Notes: generated by a model from the letters alone, not told the origin. A DNA stretch of 64,000 bases from Buddleja alternifolia (GCA_019426215.1 CM033394.1:38128423-38192422); one strand, 5' to 3'; numbered from the stretch's first letter, positions 23,228 to 35,334 are shown. Numbers and translations are program-made.

Positions 23228-23639
23228 TAATTTTTATTGTCACAGAAATGGTTTTCACATATGCAATAGTGACAAAAGTTGTGTACATGTTGGCACTTTT
23301 GATAATTGGCAATAAGAAAATTGTTGTCACTATTGACAATTAGTGACAACAATTATAGTTGTCACTCTATTTCTATTATCACTAGTTGTATCTAAATATG
23401 TGTGATTAATTGACAATAGAGACAATTTAAAAAGAACTTTTGTCACTAAAAACCATTATTGACAAAGTAAAAATTATTGTCACTTATTACGTATATCTAA
23501 TGATAATTATTACATTATCACTTTAAAATATGTCACTAATTAGTTGGACGTTGTTATCTAACTCGGACTTTGAATGGCTACATATATATAACAACAAAAA
23601 CAAAGCCTTGAGAATATTCAAGGGTGTGATTTTTCTAGT

Positions 23640-24832
23640 GACCAGACATACCAAAATCAGCAATCTTGGTAATCCAATTTCATCAAGTAGGATATTGATG
23701 GCTTTGATGTCTCAGTGTATGATGCAACTAGAGGTGTACAGTTGGGTTTGTGTAGTTTTATGAAAAAAATTCCATCCAACCCAACACGTGTAGGTTGACA
23801 AAATGTCAAACCAAGACATTAAAAGTATATATCTTTCCAAACCGAATGATTCGGGTTGGTCGGGTTCAATTTAGTTAACGGGTGTATCAACGGGTTAGCG
23901 AGTTTTAATTATAGTTCTTGAAACTTATTTGTAGTTTCAATAATTACGTAAGAAAGTAAAGAGTGCATTTTTTGTTGCAAAAAAAAAATCTTTTTTTTTA
24001 AGAATCAAGTTTGTGTGAGAGACAAACAAGTAGGTGTTACTAAATCAAAATCATATTTTCATGTTTTGTAAAAGAGTGAGAACTATCAAAAAAATGATTA
24101 ACAAATATAAGAAAACAAATACATAAATTCACCATTCCTATATGTAAGTTTCTTTTATTAGGAAACTGAAGCATCCAAATAAATTAGAAATAAGTGTTCA
24201 AACAAAGTATCATTAACTCGAACCAAATATAGAATAAAATGCATCACATCAATATGAATAAAATCACTCAAATTAGAGTGTACATATGTATATAATTTAT
24301 TCAAATTTTAGTCTTAATCTATAACTATATATGCATATATGCAAACTTCTTCGGAATCCATGGATGGTTGAATTTCACCTCGTGAAAAGAGAAATAAATT
24401 GTTGCGTCTATGCCCTGGCTAAGTTGGGCCAAAACATGGAACCAGAAGCTCAAGTGTGGGACTAACAGCCGGAAGTATTAGTTGAATTAATGAAAGAGGA
24501 TTTTGCTCTCTCGATTAGTTATTTGTAATTTCTTTGTGCACCAAAAAAAATATAATTGCTACATATATATAATTAGCAGCCGGATTGAGGGTTAGGCGAG
24601 TTACAATTACTAATTATCACCTAATCCAAAAGTGGCGGATTGCAATATCATTAAACTGCCACTACTTTTTAAAATTTACAAATCGGTGATTTTTGGATGG
24701 ATCACTTCGATTTGAGCAGTTCGATCGGGTTGGGCGAGCTTATGTACACCTCTAGATGCAAACAAGAATTGATTCATGAAGATAAAGCAATCTGTTTCCT
24801 ATTCCACTTATCACATCATGCAACTCTCGTAC
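23640..24832 (-). pseudogene. receptor-like kinase fragment split by a hAT insertion
   Basis: The part at 24832-24755 reads LHDVISGIGNRLLYLHES and ends VCI. The part at 23728-23640 resumes IH(stop)DIKAINILLDE, then after a one-base frame change KIADFGMSGH. Together this is the catalytic-loop and DFG region of a plant receptor-like kinase (LLYLHE, HRDIKASNILLDE, DFG). HRD has become H-stop-D. Upstream and downstream kinase sequence is not recognisable. The hAT insertion lies exactly between the two Ile codons before His. Confidence 0.75.
23729..24754. mobile_element. non-autonomous hAT element, 1026 bp
   Basis: The termini are TAGAGGTGTACA on the left and the exact complement on the right. 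The 8 bp target duplication GATGCAAC (23721-23728) / GATGCAAA (24755-24762) has one mismatch. There is no transposase ORF. It interrupts the kinase fragment. Confidence 0.85.
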
Positions 24833-25432
24833 TTCAGACTCTAAATAAGTGCCACAATATGTCGCTATTTGCAGAAATTGAAAACAAAAAAAAATGGTGT
24901 TGAGCTTTTTAGTGATTTTAAGTTGTTTTTTGTTGTTTGGTTTTACAATTTCTATTTTTGCTTCTCTAAAAAAATTATAAATAAGCAAAAAGTAAAAGCA
25001 TGCCTAATAGATGTGTTTTTACTAACATTTTATACTTCATTAGCTTTTTAGCAAATTTTGCAAACAAATTTAAATTTAACATTTTTAACACTTTTACAAC
25101 TTTCTTTAAAATCAACTTTTTTAAAAAAAATCACAAGTTTTTAGGAACAAACATTGATGTTTTGAATATCACTTGTAAACTTGATTCAAGCTAGATGTAG
25201 GAAAAAATTTATGTTAGATCAAGTTCAATGTATTGAATGACTAACTTTACTAAAAACTTAAGTTGTTAGAGAGGAAAAACATTTGACATTAAATTCATTC
25301 CTCTAACACGTCCCCTCACGATAAAGTGTAATTGTTCTAGATGTAGCTAGTAAAGCCTGCTCAACAATTTTAAATGCAAAAAAAAAAAAAAAAAGGTTGA
25401 TCACTAGTTGAAAGTAGAAGCTTCCTTGGCTA
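24833..25432. other. intergenic stretch, no gene seen
   Basis: AT-rich. Short frames around 25000-25194 are Phe/Asn-rich artefacts of composition. A poly-A run lies at about 25378-25394. Confidence 0.5.
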
Positions 25433-25441
25433 TATAAATTG

Positions 25442-25700
25442 GGACTTTTTAAAAGAATAATACTATTTTAAATAAGTTTAATATAAATAATACACAAATA
25501 AAAGAAGCTCCGAAAATGGCACAATCCGCCATTAGTAATGGCCGAGCCTGACAAAATTTGTCAGGTCGGTCAGGATTCGCCATTACTAATGGCGGATCCT
25601 GACAAAAAAAATTTTTATGTGAGGATCCGCCATTAGTAATGGCGGATCCTCAAATAGAAAAAAATAGTGAGGATCCGCCATTAGTAATGGCGGATCCTCA
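25442..25700 (+). repeat. left TIR of the MULE with four palindromes
   Basis: It contains four copies of the odd palindrome CCGCCATTAGTAATGGCGG (near 25526, 25577, 25627 and 25675), three with few or no changes, and CTGACAAAATTTGTCAG at about 25548. The outer 75 bases are AT-rich and match the right end. Confidence 0.85.
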
Positions 25701-26335
25701 CCCAATCCGATTTACCTCCTTTTTTTTTCTCCATCTCTTCTTCTTTCTCTCTTCTTCTTCTCCCTCATTCTCTCCATTCTGCTCCATCTCTCCGATTTAG
25801 CATTTTATCCCTAAGGTAATTTTTTTATTCTATGTTATTATTTCATTAACTACATTTTTGAGTTAGTTAATTATTTTAATTTAGAGTTTATGGTTTAAAT
25901 ATTTATAATTTTTGTGAATTTAAACCCTAGTTTTCAATTTTAATTTTGAATCAAATTATGACCAAAATTAGTTTAAATGTTAGTCTTTAAGTTTATGGTT
26001 ATATTGTTATTGTATTCTAATAGTAGGTATAATCATTTTGAGTATAATATCGAATTTAGTATTTATGTTATGAATTTTGATTTAATGTTATAGTTTTTAT
26101 TTTGTACTTAGATTTTGATTTTTTGTATAATTTTGGACCCCAATTTCGAATGTAGATGTTTTTAGGGTTTGAACTTTGATATAATATTTTAGGTACAATT
26201 TATAATTTTTAGGTATGATGCTGAAAGTGTAATATCAAATTTAGTGTTTATGAATGATATTTTTAGGCTTTTTAAATGTGTCTGAATATATTTTGTGTTT
26301 TAAAAGTTTGAATTGATAATTTATATTTTGCAGAA

Positions 26336-28655
26336 ATGTCGAGGCAAAATTTAGTTGATGTTTGTATATTTTTGGATGGACAAATAATTGAAGATTCCAA
26401 CTATATGCTGAGTTATAGCATCCAGCAACAACTTACATGAGAATACCCCGGTCGATCAAATTTATTGAATTGTTGAATAAGATATATGCGAGTACAGGAA
26501 TTAATCCGAATCAATTCTCGTTGAAAGTATCTTCGAAGTACTCATTCGAAGATAGAAATTTGCTTAGGCAGAGAGCAATGGAGGTCAAAAACGACGATGA
26601 TTTAATTTTTTTCTTGGATCCTTATACTGATGTTAGTACAATGGATCTTTATATTGAAAAAGAGCCAATACAATCTCAGGGTCGATTCACATCGCTGTTA
26701 ACACAAGTGACGTCGTATCAGCCAAACCAATCCTTATCATTTTGTACACGACCAATATTACCGGATTTAAATATTGGTAGTTATCCGAATCAAGATGTGT
26801 ATGCAGGTAATTTTATTTTTATATTTACTTTGTATCATTATATTTTTGAATAAATGTTATAATTGTGTAAATTTTTGATAAGAAATTTTATTTGTATCCT
26901 TTTCTTATAGTTTGTTTATTATGATTGCCTTTTTAGGATGTTCTACATCGGGTAATGCGTTTGGAGGTGTTGAAAGTGTACCAAATTTCCATTTGGCGAC
27001 TCATGGTTTAGGGCGTTATTCAAATCTGGATGTAGATGAAGGTAATAATGAATGGTCTACACGTTTGCATAATTTTAGTATCCTATTTTATCGTATTCTT
27101 TATCATTGCATTCTATCAACATGTATTATGACAAATCTTAATGACACCCTTAATTTTTGTACATGTAGGTCTGTCTACACACACTCATCATGAGTTTGGG
27201 CATTTTGAGGAAGCCAACTATAGCACTCATTTTTCTCATCACGAAGGGGCGAGTAGTTCGATACCACCTCAGAACGATCAGTTTGATGATGACAATGACA
27301 GTGCTTGTCGAAATTCGCTTGATGGGCATTCAGACGCGGACTTCAATGAAGAACTCCACAACGAACCGACTTATGAGGAAGATGTTCCTAGAACAGGGAA
27401 TCAACCACGACTTCATCATGTGCTCCCATTCTACTCCACATCTTATGAAGAATTACAAGGAGACTCATTAGATCGACCAAATGAAGCAAGTGATATGACT
27501 TATGATTATCGGATAGGTAATCTTGGTTTGGGATTGACATTTGATAACAAAGAAAGCTTGCAAAGAGCGGTGAAAGACTACCACATAACACATCAAAAAC
27601 GAGAGTTTACGGTGGTAATCAGTAACCCGACAACTTATGCTGTTGTATGCAAACACAAAGCCGAACATGTAGGGTGCAATTTTAGACTTCGAGCTCATTT
27701 TAGCAAGAAAACACATTTTTGGGAGATATCAAAGTATAGAGGGCCACATTCATGTCTGTTCGAAACTGTGGCACCAAACCACCATAATTTGGACATGAAT
27801 CTAATTGCCAATGAACTTCTTGGACAAGTTCAAATTGATCCCTCAATTAAGATTGCACGAATAGTTCAAATGGTAGCTGATAAATGGGCATGCAATATTT
27901 CGTATGGCAAGACTTGGCACAGCTTAGAACGTGCAAATGAGATTGTATACGGGACTTGGGAGAACTCCGTTCCATTGTTACCTAAGTTCTTAGGAGCTAT
28001 CCAAAAGTGGAATCCGGGCACAGTTGTTGAATGGAAACACAAAAGCATCTATGGAAATCCAAAAATTTTCATGTATGTGTTTTAGGCGTTCAAGCCATGT
28101 ATAGATGGATTCCAACATTGTCGGAGAGTTATTTGCGTTGATGGGACACATCTATATGCACGCTACAAAGCTAAGTTGTTGATCGCAACGACTCTTGATG
28201 GAAATAATCAGATTTTGCCTCTTGCATTTGCAATTGTTGATAATGAGTCGAATGACTCGTGGTTGTGGTTTCTGCAGTTGGTGAGGAAACATTTTCTTCG
28301 AATGAATGAAGGTGTGTGCCTTATTTCTGATCGTCACAACGGCATACGTCATGCGTCTGAGCTTGTACCCGCCTTTTGCCATCCTCATGGAGCTCATCGA
28401 TATTGCCTACGACATGTGTCTTCAAACTTTAATAATCGTTTCAAAAATAAAGTTATGAAGACTCTATGTTATCAGGCAGGTATGACACATAGTATTTCGA
28501 AGTTCGATAAAATCATGGCGGATATCCGACAAAAGGATGGAGATGCTTTCATTTATCTGAGCAGAATTCCATGTGAAAAGTGGACACTTGCACATGATGG
28601 AGGGATGCGGGAAGGCATTATGACAACAAATATGGGAGAGAGCTTAAACACATAG
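26336..28655 (+). pseudogene. MuDR/MULE transposase
   Basis: The exons are about 26336-26806, 26937-27041 and 27168-28655, with GT-AG borders. The N-terminal part has MRIPRSIKFIELLNKIY, reached only after a frameshift near 26420. Exon 3 has the MuDR DNA-binding region (FTVVISNPTTYAVVCKH, GCNFRLRA, RGPHSC). The MULE catalytic domain follows, with CVDGTHLYARY, SDRHNGIRHAS and HRYCLRH; the two Asp match DDE positions. A TAG at 28083-28085 replaces what is usually Trp. The frame ends at 28655 right after MTTNMGESLNT, so the C-terminal third and zinc knuckle are missing. Confidence 0.85.
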
Positions 28656-28721
28656 GGATATCCACACATATATCGCACATAATCTGGAGATGTCCAGAAC
28701 AAAGCAGTTTTCTATTCAAAT

Positions 28722-29051
28722 TTAGCACAAAATCCCGCTTGGGATTTTTATGCCAAAAAAAAAAACAGTTTTTTTTTTGTTTTCTGGCTCGTATTTGGCC
28801 CATTTCTGTACATTTTTTGCCCGTGACTTGAACACAAAAAATGCAGGTGATGTTATGAACTTTGTAAAACCATAAGATTTGGCTCATTCCAACACACGAG
28901 TGAAGAGATATGGACGCGCAAAGCTGCCCCGCTTGGGATTTTTATGCCAAAAAAAACAGTTTTTTTTTTGCCAAAAAAAACAGTTTTTTTTTAGTTTTCT
29001 GGCTCGTATTTGGCCTATTTCTGTACATTTTTTGCCCGTGACTTGAACACA
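28722..29051. repeat. duplicated block between the MULE genes
   Basis: A segment starting CCCGCTTGGGATTTTTATGC occurs at about 28722-28841 and again at about 28926-29051, with the tail GCCCGTGACTTGAACACAA in both. The second copy has an internal repeat of the A8/T9 part. It may lie in the shared 3' region of the two convergent genes. Confidence 0.8.
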
Positions 29052-29180
29052 ATAATTTTAGTTTCGTATTTTGTTCGCCTTCAATTGAACAAGCACGTCA
29101 ATAATATAAATATCAATATGGTGAAATATTACAAATTCAAAAAAAAAAAAACAATAAATACAAATTACAAATTAAAAAGT

Positions 29181-31623
29181 CTATCTATGTTGACGCCGAC
29201 CGCGATGCCCCCCTGTGCCACAGTTTGGAGCACGCCCCCTCCTTGTTGACCGTCTAGGTCCCTGCATTTCTTCTTCCATTCTGAACGGAACTGCAGATGT
29301 GTCGAAATGTAACGAGACTGGAGGTGGATTCCTGGTTACGGGAGGTGGATAATTCGAGTGGTCCAGACCCGTGTGAGTCCCTATATATTGAGCCCACAAA
29401 TTATCGGGCGTTGCCCACGCTGATGATGAAGGCCCCTCATCTTGGAATGTGTAAGGCAACTGAGGCTCGGGTGTTGGATCAACCATCTGAGGAAAGTAAT
29501 CGCTGGTAGCATAAGGATCTGCTACAGTCGAAGACGATGGTCCGAAAGTGGGGGTGCGAGGAACTTCACTCGAAGTCCCAAGTTCGCCCACACACGGACG
29601 TGAGTGATGCCGTACAAGTTCTTCTTCGTCCTCTGAATCCTATACATCATCGACGTCTCTTTCGACACTACTTCTCCTCTGTGGACGCATGTCTTCTCTG
29701 CCTGTCTGAGCAAAATGAACACCCGCTGCTGCATCAGAACGACGACTACATGACACCATCCGGGACAGCTGTGTAAGACCCGATCTCAAAGTCCCTAACA
29801 TCCCCTCAGCCCTTTACCTCGAGTCAGGGGTATCTTGGACAACCCTTTGCAATTCTTGAATCTGTCTATTCTGTAAAAGATAAACAAAAATATAAGACAA
29901 AGTAAAACCAAATGAAGCAATGTAATGTTAACCTAACACAATTATATATACTAACCACATCATGTAATAGAGGTGCCGATCCTGTTTGGAAGCCGACATT
30001 CAATCTATCCAACTCCTTTGAAATATACCGACGTGTGATCCTATCATACCAGTCGGAGTAATCCTCTGTTGTGCCTCCACCCAAGTCCCCTACCACAACA
30101 TGATGTAACCGTTCATTCCATTGATCGATGAAGATCCTATTGAAAATGGACCAATCCTCGTTATCCCTCCCAGCACGGTCAATCCTTTCGAATTGTGGGT
30201 GTGATATCGGATGTCGTGGAATTCCTTGTCGAAATCCAAACTGTTGAAGAACTCGCTCAGGACGATGATACTCCACAATGTTGAGGAATACCATTGGAAC
30301 TGATGCTCTCCACACACCAGGGGCAAAACACTCAGGTGGCAACTCAGCAATGTCGGGATCATCAAAGTTGTATAAGTCCCAAACAAACTGAAATAAGAAA
30401 ATTGAACAACAGTATTTTTAATAGGAGAGCATTATAGAACTTGCTCGGATATAATGACCTGGAGATACACTTTTACTCACATGATGATAGGTCATCTGAT
30501 CTAATACTTCTCTAGCTGCCAATAAACAGCCTGTCGTTGTGCGAGGATTACTCACGGGTCGATACCACCTACAACATCAATAACGCAAATAATTAAAAAA
30601 AATAGTTGTTTCTGAATAAAAAATTCTAGTTAGATAAATTACCGTTTCCCATAAGGAGTTCGTGCAATGTTACTAACATCAATTTCTGCCATTAAATGTG
30701 GAACCGTAGATGGCCTCACAACCATTATTCTTGACCATGCACATAACTGTTAAACATAAATACATTAATTTATTGAACATTGAATATCTTAGAGAAAGAT
30801 ATAACAAAAAAAAAATACATTATACCTGTAACAATGTCATTGGACCACACACTTCTTTGTGAATCCTTAGGGATCCATGATGTAGCTGACGGTACAAAAA
30901 CGCCAACACACCACTCCCCCAACTATAGGAGCTTACCTCATCAATATTTTCAAAAAAATTTAACCACAAAATCGAAATCACTTCCCCGCTGCTGTCGGGT
31001 AACATGACGCCAAGCAATGCAAAAGCCCAACATCGTGCTATTTGATCAACCATATGCTCGGGGGACTCGTCTGTGATTATTGCCTCGGCCGATTTTAGGT
31101 ATTCACATAATTTTTTCATTTTTAGTCCCATACCCGTTGATTTAAAATCATTCTGTCCAATTTCAAAACCTAAAAGACGATGAACCAGGGCTGCATAATC
31201 CCTAAACCCATTAAACACGTGATGAATAACTACTGCCCTACCGTCGACTGGTACACCCCATAGTATAGCAACGTCTTGGAGGGTAACAGTAGCCTCTCCA
31301 CTTCTGAGGTGAAACGTGTTTGTCTCCGGGCGCCACCTCTCAATCAATGCAGTCACAAGTCCCATATCACATCTAAGTTGCCCACACATGGTTAACAAAT
31401 AAAAGGAATAAAACCCCATTTGATGGAGTTTTTGCAATACTCGACGATGTGGTGCAATAAAATCACGGGATTTTACCATTTTAAAATAATGACCATCTGC
31501 TCGTCTTGTTCGCATTGTTGTATCACCCCCTAAAAATACTAACTCGGACCTGTGGCTTGTCTGATCCGTCAACACACTAGGATCTACAGGCCCATATACA
31601 TCACGATCGTATAAATTAGCCAT
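29181..31623 (-). pseudogene. plant mobile domain (PMD) protein gene of the MULE
   Basis: Five exons have clean GT-AG borders and compatible phases: 31623-30826, 30746-30643, 30568-30481, 30387-29956 and 29870-29181. The start is MANLYDRDVYGP. The PMD core shows LHQMGFYSFYLL, LIERWRPETNTFHLRSGEATV, TLQDVAILWGVPVDG and, later, RVLQQFGFRQGIP. This is the family of Arabidopsis MAIN/MAIL1. The C-terminus is Pro/Ser-rich and ends in an Arg-rich tail. Exon 5 has two in-frame stops (TAA at 29814-29816, TAG at 29640-29642), so either it is broken late or those parts are spliced. The first four exons are fully open. Confidence 0.8.
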
Positions 31624-32711
31624 CCTGCATTTATAAAGTATAGCAAGTACAATTAGAATATAATGCATTAATTAGATTATTATCCATTATTCTAAACACT
31701 AAAAACTCAAATTTATACCTAAATTATATCGTATCAAAATTCAATAATCAACACTAAAATTTGACTAAATTAATCAACACTTAACAAATTAAACATAAAA
31801 ATTTAGCCTGTTAGCTAAATGTTATACCAAAAAATTGAAGCAATACTTACAAATTTGTCTAAAATTATATCAAAGTTCAATCATTAAAACTAAATATCTA
31901 AATATAATGTTTAGATATTAATCCGATTTTTAGTATTTTTACATACCTAAATACCTAAACATATAATGTCTACATATATATGTAGGTTCAAAAATTAACA
32001 CTAAATACTAATTTATATTGTATACACATAAAAACAGTTTAAATACCTAAAAATATTTCAATATAATATTTACAAAAATTTCTAAAATACCTAAATTCTA
32101 CTACAAAAATGCGAAAATAATACCTTCAAATTTAAAATTCTACCATAAAATTCGAAATTCTACCCTAAAATTGAAACATAAAGCCTAAAATTAGACATTC
32201 TATACTACAATTAACCAATAATCCCTAAAATCCTAACTTCTCCCCTAAACCCTAAATTACTAAATTATATCTAGAAAATTCGAAAATACTAAATTACTAA
32301 ATCATAACTTTAGAGATAATTACTAAATTAAATAACAATCACAAATTCTCAACAACAAACTAAAAAATTATATCTAAAAAATTATAAGCATAAAACTATA
32401 AATTAAATTAAAATAGATATTTACCTTTAATTAGAAAAAGGAGGAGAGATCAGTAGGTGAAGGAGGAGATGGGATGAGAGTTGATGAAGAAGAATGCAAT
32501 AAGAGTGTGTGGGTGTTTTTCGGTTGTGAGGAAGAAGAAGAGAGAAGAGGGGAAAAGAAGAGAAAAGAAAAAGAGAGGAAAGAGAGAGAGAAGAGGGGAA
32601 AAGAAGAGAAAAGAAAAAGAGAGGAAAGAGCGAGAGACGAGAGGGAAAGAGAGAGAGAGAGAGGGAAAAAGAGATTTTCGGCAAAGGAATTTTTTTTTTT
32701 TTAATATGGGT
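31624..32711 (-). other. leader and possible 5' intron of the MULE PMD gene
   Basis: There is no ORF with a domain. The stretch is very AT-rich from 31700 to 32400, then purine-rich on the plus strand at 32430-32690 (GA repeats), which is a CT-rich leader on the gene strand. A GT donor follows this leader at about 32424, mirroring the left side of the element. Confidence 0.5.
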
Positions 32712-32871
32712 GAGGATCCGCCATTACTAATGGCGGATCCTGACCGAGCTGACAAAATTTGTCAGGCTCCGCCATTACTAATGGCGGAGTGTGCCATTTT
32801 CAGATCTCATTTTATTTGTGTATTATTTATATATATATTATTTAAAAGAGTATTATTTTTTAAAAAAGTCC
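32712..32871 (-). repeat. right TIR of the MULE with two palindromes
   Basis: It holds the inverted counterparts of the left TIR: palindromes at 32719-32737 and 32769-32787 with the CTGACAAAATTTGTCAG-like block between. It is shorter than the left TIR by two palindrome units. Confidence 0.85.
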
Positions 32872-33115
32872 TATAAATTGGATGGCGAGACAAATAAATT
32901 CAAAAAAAAAGAGAGAGAGAGAAAAGGTAAAATGAATAATAGAGGATGAGAAGAATGATATGCACACGATTAAATGATTTTTTCTTCATACGTTTGTTAT
33001 TTTTTCTATGATTTTTTCTATGATTTTTTCTTCATAAGTTTGTTATTTTTCTACATAGAGTAAGCAAATGAGAGTGCGACTAAAGATAAGAACTAAGATT
33101 AGCTATAATTATAGG

Positions 33116-34142
33116 TAGTAAAACCAACAAGTCGATCCGGCTTGAAAGTAACTCGAGCCGACTCGAGCCCAAAAATTGTTCAAAGGCTTGCGAGTGCCTG
33201 GATAAATAGTAATTTTTTAAAAATAGATATATAAAATATAATACTTATTCATTTATTAATACTAGTAGAGTGTACGTGCACGTAGAATATGTATTTATAT
33301 GTCAAAAATTTCAATATTCAAGTACTATATCTGGAAATATGAAAAAAAATCCTAATAAAAAATCTAATTCAAACATGTTCATATGAAATATTTTGATATA
33401 GAATATATTTAACTATAGTATAAAACTGGAAAAAAAATGATTTTAGAACCCTAAATTGCACAAGAATTGAGAGATATCAATATTATATTTATAATAATCT
33501 TGAAATGGTTTTGGGAAGTTAGAGATGGGACATTTTTATGATTTGAATGTGAAAAGTTGCTCAAATTAATAAAGTGGGTTTGATTTCTCTACTATCATGA
33601 TTGGTTTGTATGGGTAATTTTGTTTATGACAAATTCATTAAGGGACCTTTGAGTTTGCCAGCATTTTCAGGTGAAGGATTCTAAGAAAATAAAAAGTCTC
33701 AAATGTTTTAATGTACGCTCTCAAATAATTATATATTATAAAAATATTTAATTATTTAAGCAGAGGTGTTTAAACAAAGGTGGTAAATTTAAGTAAGGGT
33801 AATATTGTAATATCACAATTGGAAGAAACAACTGTTAAGATTCATACTTTTATAGTAGTATAGATATAGATATAGATATAGATATACATATATATAATAT
33901 ATATCTTATGATATTATATATGTATAAATAATGATATATTTAAAATTTATCTTCAATATATTTGATAATATATATTATAAACATTAATAATATATTATTT
34001 TAAAAAAAAATCTGAGCTCATTCTAGATTCGAGCTCGAGCTAATTTTTCTCAAGCTCGTCAAGTTCGAACTCAAAATCTTCTCAAGCTCAAGTCGAGAAA
34101 TTTGGTCAGGCTCAACTCGAACTCGACTCGTGAGCACCCCTA
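33116..34142. mobile_element. non-autonomous hAT-like element, 1027 bp
   Basis: A perfect 8 bp repeat ATTATAGG flanks it at 33108-33115 and 34143-34150. The right end GAGCACCCCTA is a typical hAT end; the left end TAGTAAAAC matches only in the first bases. GAGCTCGAG-like motifs occur near both ends in inverted order. The AT-rich middle (about 33240-33875) may be a further nested insertion. Confidence 0.65.
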
Positions 34143-34435
34143 ATTATAGGAATAAAATAGATTTAAGGAAAACATTTCGAGGGCTTTCGTTTGGGGTTGA
34201 AGTTTTCCTCCTTTGAAAGAAGAAATCGGGAAGAAGAATTTATGCGGTAGATGGATGTGAATTTTTTTAAGAAAACTTTGCTCCTAAACCAAGTATTTAA
34301 TGGAAATGGTATGTTTGGATGACAACCTCCAATCATAATTAATCCAAATTTTCAGAAATTTATTGTTGAACAAATGGGGGGAAAAAAACTCACTCCCTAA
34401 ACATATAGCCATTTTTTCTTCCTCACAACACACAA

Positions 34436-34863
34436 GGTTTAACCACATTTTTCGTCCCATAAATGTACCTCGATACATTTTGGTACAACGCTTTAAAAAA
34501 ATCTCATATTACATCCCAAAAGTCATAAATAAAATTCACATTTAGTCCCACAACCAATTTTCGTCAAAAAACTGACGGTTCCGTTAATCAAAGGTAGAAA
34601 AAAATAGAAAATTAGAAAATAAATGTGAATTTTTTTGGAAAGTTTTCTTAAAGTGTTTAATAAATGTGAGTTTTTCTTCTTTTTTTAATTTTTCATTTTT
34701 TTCCTCAGACTAACGGATTCGTTAGTTTTTTGGCAGAAATTGATTGTGCGACCGAATATGAGATTTTTTACGACTTATGAGATGTAATGTGAGATTTTTT
34801 GAAAAGCTCAAGACCAAAATTATATTTGGGTACACTTACGAGACGAAAAATGCAACTAACCCC
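34436..34863. mobile_element. Mutator-type MITE, 428 bp
   Basis: A perfect 9 bp repeat AACACACAA lies at 34427-34435 and 34864-34872. Inverted ends of about 150 bp have matching blocks such as CATTTTTCGTC, AAAAAATCTCA and AAAAAACT(G/A)AC. No ORF. Confidence 0.85.
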
Positions 34864-35334
34864 AACACACAACTACTTCGAAGCTCTCTTTATATGTTGA
34901 TGGAATGTAATTTTTCAGCGATAGAGGTTGTTCAAGCAACCAACTTTCAATAGAAGCCAACCAAAATTACAATGAAATCCATATTGCTCGTATTTTAACT
35001 CATCGGGAATGAGATGATGAAAGATGGCAGTGGTAGTTGATAAAATACATATAAAATAATCAAGTTATTCGATTTTGATTCATATTCAACTGGATAAAGC
35101 TCGTTCAAGTTCAAATAAATAATTCATCAAACCACGCTCGAACATAGATTTTGAAGCTCAATAAAAGTTTAAACAAACTTGAACTATATGCTATTGGTTG
35201 GACTCGATTCACTTACATCCACCTTCCTCACTTTAAAAAGCAGTTACCGTAAGCATTTGTACGCTACTTTAAGCGCCACTACTCAAATAGGATTTTTGTT
35301 TTTGGTTATAATGGGAATGATCTCGCTCATTTCT

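Larger units (their letters stand above)
22475..23545. mobile_element. CACTA-like non-autonomous remnant
   Basis: The left end GACCACAACAAAAAA is two changes from a CACTACAACAAAAAA terminus. Inside, TTGTCACTA and its complement TAGTGACAA recur many times between 23236 and 23540, like subterminal repeats. No right terminus is visible where it meets the kinase pseudogene. It is split by the MITE at 22516-23227. Confidence 0.45.
25442..32871. mobile_element. full-length Mutator-like element (MULE) carrying a PMD gene
   Basis: A perfect 9 bp duplication TATAAATTG lies at 25433-25441 and 32872-32880. The ends are GGACTTTTTAAA and its complement, followed by long TIRs with repeated palindromes. 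Inside are a MuDR/MULE transposase gene on the plus strand and a plant mobile domain gene on the minus strand, converging near 28700-29180. Both TIRs lead into a pyrimidine-rich leader with a possible 5' intron, so each TIR probably drives one gene. Stops in both genes suggest the copy is inactive, while its borders are well preserved. Confidence 0.9.

Noticed and set aside
32474..32876. Open frame rich in Lys, Glu and Arg on the plus strand
   Set aside because: It is a reading of GA repeats in the leader region of the MULE right end. Low complexity, no domain.
33240..33875. Helitron-like segment inside the hAT element at 33116-34142
   Set aside because: Some end-like motifs (TTTTATAGTAGTATAGAT) are suggestive, but I could not find a CTRR end with hairpin or a clear A/T target.
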